From an uncultured Ignavibacteria bacterium (GTDB lineage Bacteria > Bacteroidota > Ignavibacteria > Ignavibacteriales > Ignavibacteriaceae): 13,894 bases of DNA. The DNA is taken from contig CALKUG010000078.1 in the NCBI GenBank assembly GCA_937996765.1, positions 1 through 13,894 of the forward strand, given 5' to 3'. Positions 1 to 7,341 of the stretch are shown here, one piece after another (positions within the stretch are counted from its first letter, which is position 1; each line of letters opens with the position of its first letter). A model generated the notes under the pieces. The model was not told the DNA's origin. It ran no database searches and was given only the letters and a program-made list of their open reading frames with translations. A program made the position numbers and the translations under genes.

Positions 1-969
1 AATGCTTCGGGTGATTGGACTTCTGAATCATTTATAGATAACAGTATTGCTAAAATTCGGGAAACCGTTGGCGAAGGAAACGTGATTTGTGCCCTCAGCG
101 GTGGTGTGGATTCCACGGTTGCAGCAGTGTTGGTACAGAGAGCTATTGGCGAGCGATTGCATTGCATACACATCGACCACGGTGTGATGAGAAAAAATGA
201 AAGCGAGCTTATAACTGCGATTCTTAAGGATTCGCTCAAACTAAATCTTAAAACCATTGATGCCTCTGAATTATTTCTCTCACGACTTGAAGGAGTGAGC
301 GACCCTGAACAAAAACGGAAAATAATCGGCAAAACTTTTATTGACGTTTTTGAAGAAGAAGCAAAAAAAATTGAAAACGTTAGTTATTTGGTGCAAGGTA
401 CACTCTACCCAGATGTGATAGAATCTGTTTCAGTAAAGGGGCAGTCGGTAACTATTAAATCGCATCACAATGTTGGTGGACTTCCCGAAAAAATGAATTT
501 GAAACTCATAGAACCTTTACGCGAACTGTTTAAAGACGAAGTACGCAGAGTAGGTAAAGAGTTGGGAATCGAACACGATTTATTGGCAAGGCACCCGTTC
601 CCGGGTCCCGGTTTGGCTGTTCGCATATTAGGTGATATCACTCGCGAGAAAATAGCAGTTCTACAGGATGCTGATGATATCTTTATTTCGGAACTAAAAC
701 GCACAGGAATTTACGAAGAGATATGGCAAGCGTTTGCTGTGCTATTACCGGTTAACTCAGTTGGAGTAATGGGCGACTCACGTACATACGAAAATGTACT
801 TGCACTAAGAGCCGTAACTTCCAGAGACGGAATGACCGCAGATTGGTATAGAATGGATCAAGAAATTCTTGCAGATATTTCTAACAAAATTATTAACAAG
901 GTAAAGGGTGTAAACAGAGTTGTTTACGACGTTTCATCCAAGCCACCTGCCACTATAGAGTGGGAATAA
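1..969 (+). CDS. guaA: GMP synthase (glutamine-hydrolysing), C-terminal part; 5' end outside window
   Basis: GuaA converts XMP to GMP with ATP and glutamine-derived ammonia, the last step of guanine nucleotide synthesis in the cytosol. The frame is open from base 1 and gives 322 residues. A GTG at 82 is only an internal valine, because family sequence (NASGDWTSESFI) continues upstream of it. Visible motifs are the ATP-pyrophosphatase loop SGGVDS (residues 33-38 of the fragment), the GTLYPDVIES segment, KSHHNVGGLP, the ARHPFPGPGLAVRILG signature of the synthetase domain, and the C-terminal dimerisation tail ending SSKPPATIEWE. Full-length GuaA is about 510-525 residues, so roughly 190 residues (the class-I glutaminase domain) lie upstream of the window. 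The stop is 4 bp before the next gene, which suggests co-transcription. Identification is very secure. Confidence 0.97.
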   Translation, partial: NASGDWTSESFIDNSIAKIRETVGEGNVICALSGGVDSTVAAVLVQRAIGERLHCIHIDHGVMRKNESELITAILKDSLKLNLKTIDASELFLSRLEGVSDPEQKRKIIGKTFIDVFEEEAKKIENVSYLVQGTLYPDVIESVSVKGQSVTIKSHHNVGGLPEKMNLKLIEPLRELFKDEVRRVGKELGIEHDLLARHPFPGPGLAVRILGDITREKIAVLQDADDIFISELKRTGIYEEIWQAFAVLLPVNSVGVMGDSRTYENVLALRAVTSRDGMTADWYRMDQEILADISNKIINKVKGVNRVVYDVSSKPPATIEWE

Positions 970-973
970 AAAA

Positions 974-1879
974 ATGGCAAAAGAAGATGCTTACGCATCG
1001 CAAGTAGCACTTACCGAAATGCGTCTCCAACGGGCTCAAAAATTTGAGAGCCAAGGCAAGCCGCTCCATGCTATCCAGATTTATCTTAGTGTAATCAACA
1101 GTGAGCATTCGATTCCGCAAGCCTACTTCAGTTTGATTAACATTTATGAGCAAATGAAAAAACAAGAGCTGATACCAAGATTACTGGATGCAATTGTTGA
1201 GGATTTTTGCGATGATATAAATGCTTTGATATTTGTAGGTCATTATCATTTTAAATCTGCACGTTGGGAGCGAGTGATTGGAATTCTTGATGGTAAGGAA
1301 GATAAAGATGGGCTTGCGTTTTTCTTTGTGGGGTATTCCTTTTATATGATACATGAGTATGAAAAAGCAGATGAGAATTTTGTTACTTTTATAGATAAAG
1401 TGCCTGATTCAACTTTTGTTTTTGATGTTCAACTTATTCGTGCAAAGATAGCTATTGACAGGAAAAAATTTGACGACGCAATTGAATTGTTAGAGCTTTG
1501 CAAACAGGTTAAAAATGATAACTACGAGGTTTTCCAACTGAGTGCTTTTTGCTTTTTTGAGCAGGGTATGTTTGCGAATGCTGCAGTTGAAATTGATAGA
1601 GCCCTCGCACTTAACAAAAGCGATGCGGATTTAGTAGTTACCGCTTCAAAAATTTATCTTCAAACTGAGGAACTGCATAAAGCAGAAGATTTGTTGTTCC
1701 CGTTTGTAAGTAGGGGTACAGCCAATTCTGAAATTTACGGGCTTTTAGGAATAACGGTAACAAAAATGGGTCGTTATACAGAAGGTGAAAATTATCTCAG
1801 GATTGCTATAAAAATGGATCCCGAGAATATTCTTCTAAAAGAAGCTCTTAACTCACTGAGTCTCTTCTATACAAAGTAA
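974..1879 (+). CDS. TPR-repeat protein, cytoplasmic, function unknown
   Basis: This 301-residue protein is made almost wholly of helix-turn-helix tetratricopeptide-like repeats, roughly at residues 17-42, 48-75, 83-105, 114-145, 150-178, 185-213, 217-245 and 252-284. The last repeat (YGLLGITVTKMGRYTEGENY) is the closest to the TPR consensus. There is no signal peptide or membrane segment, so it is probably a cytosolic protein-protein interaction scaffold. The ATG at 974 is 4 bp after guaA, with a weak GGGA upstream that overlaps the guaA end. The next gene, 11 bp downstream, also starts with TPR-like repeats after a signal peptide, so the two may be related by function or by duplication. No enzymatic motif is visible and the specific role cannot be named. 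Confidence 0.88.
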   Translation: MAKEDAYASQVALTEMRLQRAQKFESQGKPLHAIQIYLSVINSEHSIPQAYFSLINIYEQMKKQELIPRLLDAIVEDFCDDINALIFVGHYHFKSARWERVIGILDGKEDKDGLAFFFVGYSFYMIHEYEKADENFVTFIDKVPDSTFVFDVQLIRAKIAIDRKKFDDAIELLELCKQVKNDNYEVFQLSAFCFFEQGMFANAAVEIDRALALNKSDADLVVTASKIYLQTEELHKAEDLLFPFVSRGTANSEIYGLLGITVTKMGRYTEGENYLRIAIKMDPENILLKEALNSLSLFYTK

Positions 1880-1890
1880 GCGAGTAACTT

Positions 1891-3600
1891 ATGGGTAAAT
1901 ATCTTGTAATGATGCTTTTTTTCTTTACAATAGGATTGTTTGCACAGAATACTCCCGAAAAAGAGTTCGAAAAAGCTCTGGTGTTTTATTCAGCTTCTCG
2001 CTATCAAGATGCCGGAAAAATCTTCAAAACACTGAGCAGTAATCAGAGCTTCTCTAATCACAAAGCTGCTACAATACTCTACGCAAAAAGTTTATACTCT
2101 CTTTATGAGTACGAACAGGCAATAAGAATTCTGCAAAAATTTGCAATCGAGAACCCCCGTTCTACCTATATCCCTGAGGCACGCAGAACAATAATCGCTT
2201 CGGCAATTGCGCTTGCAGATTTTGAATTGGCTTTGGATGAATTATTGTTTCTCTATGAAAGTGTTAGTAAAGAATCCAAACCCACTATTTCAGAACAAAT
2301 TGAACGTCTCGCATTTCATAAACTTGACAATAACCTTTTAAAGCAAAAATCTCGAAATTACCCACGCCCTCAATTCCGCCCCTTACTTCGGCTCACTTAC
2401 GCCAAGGTACTCTTGCGCAGAGGCGAAATGGAAGAGGCTAATAACGAGTTCTCTCAAATTCTCTCGATTTTCCCCGGAACCCCTGAATCTTTGGTTGCTG
2501 AGGCATTACAGAGTCCCACTGAACAGCCAAATTCCCAGGTTTTGCGCGGATCGATAGTTGCACTTATTCCTTTAGATTCTCCTGATAAACATTCTGCTCA
2601 ATCAGAAATTTTGGAAGGGATTAAAATTGCTATCAACGAGTATAATAGTTTGGCTCTTGAAAAAATAGGATTAATAATAAAAGATAGCAGAAGAAGCGAA
2701 GCGGGGCTGCGTTCTGTTTATTCGGAGTTAGTTGGCAGAGAAAATATCTTGGGCATCATTGGACCATTATTCAGTGATGAAACCAAACTTGCTGCCGGTA
2801 TATTTGAAAATTTGAATATTCCGTTAATATCACCTACTGCTACAGATAATGAGCTCAACGACAAAAAATCCAATCTGTTTCAGGCTAACCCTTCCTTCGA
2901 AAATCGATGCAAAATCATAGCAGAATATATTTTTGGTGAATTGGGTAAGCGCAAAGTTGCAATATTTTATGATGAAAGCGGTTATGGCCCAAGTAACGCT
3001 CATTGCTTTAAGCAAGCATTTACGGAGCTGGGAGGTACTATTGTACTTGATCGCGGTTATTCAATTTCGGGAGTAAATCTCAACAATGTTTTAGCGGAAG
3101 TTAAAGAACTTACTGAACAACCGGATGTAATTTATTTCCCTGTTGTTGCCTCATCAAATACCCCCGCTATACTTGCAGCTGTGCGATTTAATGGAATTAC
3201 CATTGATTGTATAGGGGATCAGGATTGGATACGTCCGTTTGGCTACGAAGATTTCACTGATGTGTTGCTTAATTTTAGATTTTTTTCAGACAACTATGTG
3301 GATTATAACGACCCAAAGTTTATTAAATTAGAGCGTTACTACGAAGATATTACAGGCCATCATTTTTCTAAGTTTATGCTGTATGGATATGATGCAACTG
3401 CATATTTACTTGCATTATACAACGATAATGCAAATATAAATCCTTCTGACGTAATTGATAAAATGAAGTCTGGTTACAGATTTACCGGATTAAAGAGTAA
3501 TATTCATTTTACCGTAAAGCGGGTAAATAACTCACTCAATCTATTACGATATCGGAGTAATAAGTTCGAATTGATTGATAGAATAGACGGCAGAGAATGA
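1891..3600 (+). CDS. Secreted TPR + periplasmic-binding-protein type 1 domain protein (LpoA-like architecture)
   Basis: This 569-residue protein begins with a signal peptide (hydrophobic residues 4-17, probable cleavage after A18 in LFA|Q). Residues about 21-205 are TPR-like helical repeats (e.g. ALVFYSASRYQDAGKIF and a repeat near 168-195). From about 220 to 565 comes a Peripla_BP_6/leucine-binding-type domain: SIVALIPL opens the first strand, and GIIGPLFSDETKLAAGIF followed by IPLISPTATDNEL (288-322) is the family hallmark. No lipobox Cys is present, so the mature protein should be soluble in the periplasm. No ABC permease or ATPase gene is nearby. The TPR-plus-PBP order matches that of LpoA, the outer-membrane activator of penicillin-binding protein 1A, so a peptidoglycan-synthesis role is possible. 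A ligand sensor or solute-binding protein is the alternative. The stop overlaps the radC start. Confidence 0.85.
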   Translation: MGKYLVMMLFFFTIGLFAQNTPEKEFEKALVFYSASRYQDAGKIFKTLSSNQSFSNHKAATILYAKSLYSLYEYEQAIRILQKFAIENPRSTYIPEARRTIIASAIALADFELALDELLFLYESVSKESKPTISEQIERLAFHKLDNNLLKQKSRNYPRPQFRPLLRLTYAKVLLRRGEMEEANNEFSQILSIFPGTPESLVAEALQSPTEQPNSQVLRGSIVALIPLDSPDKHSAQSEILEGIKIAINEYNSLALEKIGLIIKDSRRSEAGLRSVYSELVGRENILGIIGPLFSDETKLAAGIFENLNIPLISPTATDNELNDKKSNLFQANPSFENRCKIIAEYIFGELGKRKVAIFYDESGYGPSNAHCFKQAFTELGGTIVLDRGYSISGVNLNNVLAEVKELTEQPDVIYFPVVASSNTPAILAAVRFNGITIDCIGDQDWIRPFGYEDFTDVLLNFRFFSDNYVDYNDPKFIKLERYYEDITGHHFSKFMLYGYDATAYLLALYNDNANINPSDVIDKMKSGYRFTGLKSNIHFTVKRVNNSLNLLRYRSNKFELIDRIDGRE

Positions 3601-4283
3601 TGAGATTCAAAGAACTACCTGATAGCGAGAAACCGCGGGAAAAACTCAGCAAATTTGGTTTATCATCTCTTTCTTCAGCTGAGCTTATTATGATTTTGTT
3701 GGGGTCGGGGACTAAGTATATAGGCGTTAACGAAGTAGCACTGAGTCTTATGAAAAAATTTGAAGACTTAAAAACTTTGGCACAACAGCCACCTGAAATC
3801 TTAAAAACAATAAATGGGATTGGAGAGGTTAAAGCCATTAATTTATCAGTAGCTTTTGAACTCGGCAGAAGAGCGGCAATGGAATCCTTGAATTTGGATA
3901 ATGAAAAATTTGATTCGCCCGAAATCATAGGAGGCTACTTTATGAATATGCTCAGGGATAAAACTCAGGAAGAATTATGGGTAGTGGCTTTAAATACACA
4001 AAAGGGCAAGATTAAACAAGGTATGATGTTTAAGGGCACTCAGGATTCAATTCGAGTATCACCAAGAGAGGTTTTTGCTTTTGCACTTGAAAATAATGCA
4101 CATTCTATCGTTTTAGTGCATAATCATCCAAGTGGGAGCACAAATCCGAGCGAACATGATAAAATTTTTACACAAAAAGTTGCTAAATTGGGAAAACTTT
4201 TAGAGATTGAGTTGTTAGATCATATAATTGTCAGCGGAACAGGTTTTTTTAGTTTTCACGCACATAGGCTTCTGGGAGTATAA
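3597..4283 (+). CDS. radC: RadC family JAB/MPN-domain protein
   Basis: This 228-residue RadC homologue has the usual family length. Residues 1-60 hold the UPF0758 N-terminal region (MRFKELPDSEKPREKL) and 65-90 a helix-hairpin-helix-like segment (TINGIGEVKAINLSVAFELG). The C-terminal JAB domain carries a complete metalloprotease-type motif, H175-N-H177-x7-S185-x2-D188, in HNHPSGSTNPSEHD. The family was once linked to DNA repair. That link has been questioned and the true substrate is unknown. The start overlaps the previous stop as ATGA, with a second ATG immediately after (3600), so translation is probably coupled. The gene ends the guaA run unless transcription continues into the barrel gene 42 bp downstream. 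Confidence 0.95.
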   Translation: MMRFKELPDSEKPREKLSKFGLSSLSSAELIMILLGSGTKYIGVNEVALSLMKKFEDLKTLAQQPPEILKTINGIGEVKAINLSVAFELGRRAAMESLNLDNEKFDSPEIIGGYFMNMLRDKTQEELWVVALNTQKGKIKQGMMFKGTQDSIRVSPREVFAFALENNAHSIVLVHNHPSGSTNPSEHDKIFTQKVAKLGKLLEIELLDHIIVSGTGFFSFHAHRLLGV

Positions 4284-4325
4284 GCTTTCCCAACTATACA
4301 CAAACATAAACTCATAGGAGTACAC

Positions 4326-5066
4326 ATGAAAAAGCAGTTACTGATGTTGTTTGTTTTATTAGCCATAATACCGGCTATGGCACAAACATCTTATTCATTT
4401 AATGCAGACGTTGTTTCACGTTACATATGGCGTGGTGTTGAGTTCGGAGCGAACTCGATGCATGTTCAACCATACGGCTCGATAGCCCATACTTTTGGTG
4501 GTTCACACACCTTATCAGTAGGGTTCTGGGCATCGTATGCAATGAACAATAATTTCGCTGAAAACGATATGTATCTCGGTTATAGCTTCTCAAGCGAAAA
4601 AGCCGGTACCTTCGGATTAACCATATCTGATTACTATTATCCTTATTCAGGAGTTGATGCAGCAGGTAACGACCTCGGTTCATGGGCAAATGCCAAGGAC
4701 AAAGGCGAAGGTGCACACACCTTCGAAGTTGCAGCAAGTTATCAATTACCTGCTTCGTTTCCGTTAAAAGCAATGGTTTCTACCAACTTTTACAACGAAG
4801 TTCCTGATAATAAATCATTATATGTTGAATTAAGCTATCCGTTCACCTTAGGTGAAGAGATTTCGGGTACTGTGTTCAGCGGCGCTGCTCAAGGTAAAAG
4901 CGTATGGCATTCAGTTGCAACAGATAAGTTTGAAGTGATTAACACAGGTTTCTCACTCTCAAAGTCGATTAAGATAACCGAATCTTATTCACTTCCTGTT
5001 GGTGTTTCTTATGTTTACAACTCGTTCTCAAAAAGAACATTTGTAGCATTTAAAGTTACATTCTAA
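4326..5066 (+). CDS. TorF-like putative outer-membrane beta-barrel protein
   Basis: This 246-residue protein has a clear signal peptide (basic MKK, hydrophobic core, cleavage likely after A19 in AMA|Q). The mature part alternates polar and aromatic residues as in beta-barrel strands and ends in Phe (FVAFKVTF), the usual C-terminal signal for outer-membrane insertion. The start of the mature protein (NADVVSRYIWRGVEFG) and the following GFWASY segment resemble the TorF/TIGR02001 putative porin family. This is judged by eye, not by search. Substrate and pore function are unknown. The start has a good ribosome-binding site (AGGAG, 4316-4320, 5-base spacer). A strong terminator follows at 5078-5109, so transcription ends here. 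It may be transcribed with radC or from a promoter inside the radC 3' end. Confidence 0.8.
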   Translation: MKKQLLMLFVLLAIIPAMAQTSYSFNADVVSRYIWRGVEFGANSMHVQPYGSIAHTFGGSHTLSVGFWASYAMNNNFAENDMYLGYSFSSEKAGTFGLTISDYYYPYSGVDAAGNDLGSWANAKDKGEGAHTFEVAASYQLPASFPLKAMVSTNFYNEVPDNKSLYVELSYPFTLGEEISGTVFSGAAQGKSVWHSVATDKFEVINTGFSLSKSIKITESYSLPVGVSYVYNSFSKRTFVAFKVTF

Positions 5067-5077
5067 CTTATTTCAAT

Positions 5078-5115
5078 TAAGGGTTCAGCTTGAAAAGGCT
5101 GAGCCCTTATTTATT
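5078..5115 (+). terminator. Intrinsic terminator after barrel-protein gene
   Basis: A 12-bp stem pairs 5078-5089 with 5098-5109 (TAAGGGTTCAGC with GCTGAGCCCTTA, one G-T pair). It has an 8-base loop, and a T-rich tail (TTTATTTCT) starts at 5110. It lies 12 bp after the stop codon. This is a textbook rho-independent terminator separating the upstream run from the lipoprotein/LysM unit. Confidence 0.9.
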
Positions 5116-5216
5116 TCTAAGGGAACTTTTTACCCCACTTCTTTATTCTAATTTTTAATACCACAATATTGAATAATTTATTAAATATTTTTTTAAGACG
5201 TCGATAAACAATTTCA

Positions 5217-5245
5217 ATATTTATTACTATCTTTAAGAATATAAT
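5217..5245 (+). promoter_or_regulatory. Candidate promoter for the lipoprotein/LysM pair
   Basis: A perfect TATAAT lies at 5240-5245 in the AT-rich intergenic region (5067-5309). It is downstream of the terminator and 64 bases before the lipoprotein ATG. No good -35 hexamer sits at the usual 17-base spacing (only ATATTT-like sequence at 5217-5222), so the assignment rests mostly on the -10 box and on position. The rest of this 243-bp gap, apart from the terminator, is low-complexity AT-rich sequence with no other recognisable element. Confidence 0.35.
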
Positions 5246-5309
5246 TCTGAAAATACTCCATGAGAGCGTTTCTTGTGGGTTTATTTTATAAAGAAAAACG
5301 GAGAAACAC

Positions 5310-5588
5310 ATGAAAAAAGTAAGTGGCCTCAAGGCACTTGTTCTCGCAGCCGTTCTTGGTGTTTCTGTTTTTGGTCTTGCCGGATGTTCATCAGGGCCAT
5401 CAGCGGAACAGTTAGAGCAGCTTTCGAAACTCAGAAATGAAGTAAGCCAAATGGAAAAACAAATCAATGGCTTAAAAGATGAAAAAGCAAAACTCGAAAG
5501 AGATATTGCTGAGAGAAATAAACAATTAGAAGAGTGCGCTAAAGTTCGTCAAGAAACCGAAGCTAACCTTAGAAAAATGACCAAGTAA
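5310..5588 (+). CDS. Small coiled-coil outer-membrane lipoprotein, Lpp-like in layout
   Basis: This 92-residue protein has a lipoprotein signal peptide with lipobox L23-A24-G25-C26. The residue after Cys is Ser, not Asp, which favours outer-membrane sorting under the E. coli rule. Residues 34-90 form one continuous charged heptad-type helix (EQLEQLSKLRNEVSQMEKQ onward), and the protein ends in lysine (RKMTK). The mature form is 67 residues. A lipidated Cys, a single coiled coil and a C-terminal Lys resemble Braun's lipoprotein, but there is no clear sequence match, and covalent linkage to peptidoglycan is inference. An extra Cys at 76 in the coil could allow a disulfide. The ribosome-binding site is GGAG at 5300-5303. 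The LysM gene follows 15 bp after the stop and is probably co-transcribed. Confidence 0.85.
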   Translation: MKKVSGLKALVLAAVLGVSVFGLAGCSSGPSAEQLEQLSKLRNEVSQMEKQINGLKDEKAKLERDIAERNKQLEECAKVRQETEANLRKMTK

Positions 5589-5603
5589 GAAGGAGACAAA
5601 TTA

Positions 5604-6290
5604 ATGAAAGCTATAAAGTTTTTTAGCGTTGCCGTTTTTGCTCTCCTCTTAACAGTTAGCTCTTTTGCTCAGCAAAAAGAAATGACTATGGAAGAGTGGC
5701 AGAATGAAATGAATTCTTTGAATCAGAAAAAGAATACTCTTATGACTGAATCACAGAAGCTCAATTCAGATATCACCAATTTGAAGAACATGATGTCTTC
5801 GATGAATACATACGAAGATTGCATGAACCAACTTTACTCATCACTCGGTGGAACAAAAACCGATGTTGATGGTTTCCGTAAAGCTGTTAATGAACTCGAA
5901 AGACAAATCAGAGACAAAAAAGCTCCTAAAGCTGACCGTCAAAAAGATCTCGATGCTTTGAAAGCTAACAAGCTTTCTGCACTTCCTGAATTTTTTGATA
6001 AAGTTCACAATCAGTTACAACGTATGTTAGATAACTGGTCAGAAGTTGCTCCTGAAGTTGTTCATAACGTTGTTAAAGGTGATTGCTTATGGTGCATCGC
6101 TCGTCAGAAACAATATTATGGTAATGGTTTCGCATGGCCTAAAATCTATGAAGCAAACCGTTCTGTAATCGGAAAGAACCCGAACTTGATTTATCCAAAT
6201 CAAAAGTTCACCATCCCTGCTCTTACCGATTCTGAAAAAGAAATGTACGATAAGAAAATGAAAAATTACAAACCGGCTCCTACCAACTAA
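5604..6290 (+). CDS. Secreted coiled-coil protein with C-terminal LysM domain
   Basis: This 228-residue protein has a signal peptide with cleavage likely after A22 (SFA|Q). Residues 30-62 and 86-143 are charged, helix-forming and probably coiled coil. Residues 152-205 form one LysM domain (VVHNVVKGDCLWCIARQ, then WPKIYEANRS, then NPNLIYPNQKFTIP), which normally binds N-acetylglucosamine in peptidoglycan. It is therefore probably a periplasmic peptidoglycan-bound protein. The LysM core has Cys at 161 and 164 where GDTLWSIA is usual, giving a CxxC; a third Cys is at 73. A short Lys-rich tail follows the domain. The ribosome-binding site is strong (AAGGAG, 5590-5595, 8-base spacer). The lipoprotein gene directly upstream suggests a joint envelope role. 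Confidence 0.88.
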   Translation: MKAIKFFSVAVFALLLTVSSFAQQKEMTMEEWQNEMNSLNQKKNTLMTESQKLNSDITNLKNMMSSMNTYEDCMNQLYSSLGGTKTDVDGFRKAVNELERQIRDKKAPKADRQKDLDALKANKLSALPEFFDKVHNQLQRMLDNWSEVAPEVVHNVVKGDCLWCIARQKQYYGNGFAWPKIYEANRSVIGKNPNLIYPNQKFTIPALTDSEKEMYDKKMKNYKPAPTN

Positions 6291-6328
6291 TTTGGTTGAA
6301 TTGAGTTTAATAAATTTTTCTTAAAAGT

Positions 6329-6366
6329 CACCCGCACTGCTTAAGCCGTGCGGGTGTCTTATTTTA
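6329..6366 (+). terminator. Terminator-like hairpin between LysM gene and phoH
   Basis: A GC-rich 9-bp stem, CACCCGCAC (6329-6337) with GTGCGGGTG (6348-6356), is extended inside by a 2-bp GC/GC stem with a TTAA loop. The 3' side is T-rich but interrupted (TCTTATTTTAAA). It lies 39 bp after the LysM stop and only 27 bp before phoH. It most likely ends the lipoprotein/LysM transcript, with partial read-through possible. Confidence 0.8.
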
Positions 6367-6383
6367 AAGAGGATTAGGAATTA

Positions 6384-7340
6384 ATGATCGAAGTTGAAAA
6401 AAGAATTTCTTTAGAAAAAGTTGACGTAGCCACACTGCTTGGTCCCGGAGACCAGCATATAAAAATGTTGGAGGAAAAATTCACCGGTACCATTATTGTT
6501 CGTGGTGAAGTAGCAATACTTAGAGGTAGTTCTGATGAGGTTGCTGCAATTGAGCGAGCACTAAAGGAAATGTTGTACGTACTAACTACAACAAACCAAC
6601 TTCGTGCAACGGATGTGCGCTTAATTATTGATCTTGGATCTTACGCTAATTCTACGGGCAAGTCGGAACACGACCCCGACTCGATAATCCTCTACACAAA
6701 AGATGACGCTATTCGTTTGCGCACTGCTGGGCAGCAGCACTATGTGCAGACTGTTCAAAAAAATGATATTTGTTTTGCAATTGGGCCTGCCGGAACAGGT
6801 AAGACCTATATAGCAGTTGCAATGGCTGTTTCTGCATTAAAAAAAGGTTTAGTTAAAAAAATAGTTTTAGCACGCCCCGCAGTTGAAGCAGGGGAGAGTT
6901 TGGGCTATTTACCCGGAGATTTTAAAGAAAAAATTGACCCCTACTTACGGCCGCTCTACGACTCTCTCGAAGATATGATTCCCCCTGAAAAACTTCGTGG
7001 ATATATTGAAAAAGGTATTATTGAAATTGTTCCCCTTGCCTATATGCGTGGCAGAACGCTCAATAACGCTTTTGTTATTTTGGACGAAGCACAAAACAGT
7101 ACCGACTTACAAATGAAAATGTTCCTTACACGTTTGGGTGCCAACTCACGGTGTATTATCACAGGAGATATCACTCAAATCGACTTACCACACAAGCAGG
7201 TCAGTGGCTTGGTTAAAGCCCAAGAAATTCTTAAAAGCGTCTCGGGCATAGGATTTGTGTATTTCGATAAATCAGATGTTGTAAGGCACAAGCTCGTTAA
7301 AGATATTATTGATGCTTATGAGAAGCACTACGAAAAATAA
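6384..7340 (+). CDS. phoH: PhoH family P-loop ATPase (YbeZ type)
   Basis: This 318-residue protein is of the usual length for chromosomal PhoH/YbeZ. The N-terminal ~115 residues (GPGDQHIKMLEEKF, GEVAILRG) look like the family's KH-like segment. The ATPase core has Walker A GPAGTGKT at 134-141, the signature RPAVEAGESLGYLPGD at 164-179, and Walker B VILDEAQN at 231-238, followed by the GDITQIDLP sensor region. YbeZ-type proteins are thought to act with the YbeY nuclease in RNA processing. No ybeY gene is present in this window. The start has AGAGGA at 6368-6373, with a 10-base spacer. The gene sits just downstream of a terminator-like hairpin, so its promoter is unclear; it may lie in the 6291-6328 gap or depend on read-through. 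It ends one base from convergent mazG. Confidence 0.95.
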   Translation: MIEVEKRISLEKVDVATLLGPGDQHIKMLEEKFTGTIIVRGEVAILRGSSDEVAAIERALKEMLYVLTTTNQLRATDVRLIIDLGSYANSTGKSEHDPDSIILYTKDDAIRLRTAGQQHYVQTVQKNDICFAIGPAGTGKTYIAVAMAVSALKKGLVKKIVLARPAVEAGESLGYLPGDFKEKIDPYLRPLYDSLEDMIPPEKLRGYIEKGIIEIVPLAYMRGRTLNNAFVILDEAQNSTDLQMKMFLTRLGANSRCIITGDITQIDLPHKQVSGLVKAQEILKSVSGIGFVYFDKSDVVRHKLVKDIIDAYEKHYEK

Positions 7341-7341
7341 A

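Noticed and set aside
82..969. GMP synthase read as starting at the GTG at 82
   Set aside because: The frame is open to base 1 and the upstream residues are typical GuaA sequence; the gene is cut by the window edge, not truncated.
4272..4290. GGGA...TCCC pairing at the end of radC as a possible terminator
   Set aside because: Only about four solid pairs and no T-tract follow; too weak to call.
4706..4725. 8-bp-stem hairpin (CGAAGGTG / CACCTTCG, loop CACA) inside the barrel gene
   Set aside because: It is within coding sequence with no T-tract and is explained by the codons; I could not show it exceeds chance.
4399..4773. 124-codon open frame on the minus strand within the barrel-protein gene
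   Set aside because: It is antisense to a well-supported secreted protein, has no ribosome-binding site or recognisable domain, and its composition is typical of a shadow frame.
4842..4856. 15-base palindrome TTCACCTTAGGTGAA inside the barrel gene
   Set aside because: It is intragenic, single copy as far as seen, and not near a promoter; treated as chance.
5117..5467. Minus-strand open frame spanning the AT-rich gap and the start of the lipoprotein gene
   Set aside because: Part of it is antisense to the lipoprotein signal peptide and the rest is low-complexity Lys/Ile-rich translation of AT-rich DNA; no domain is visible.
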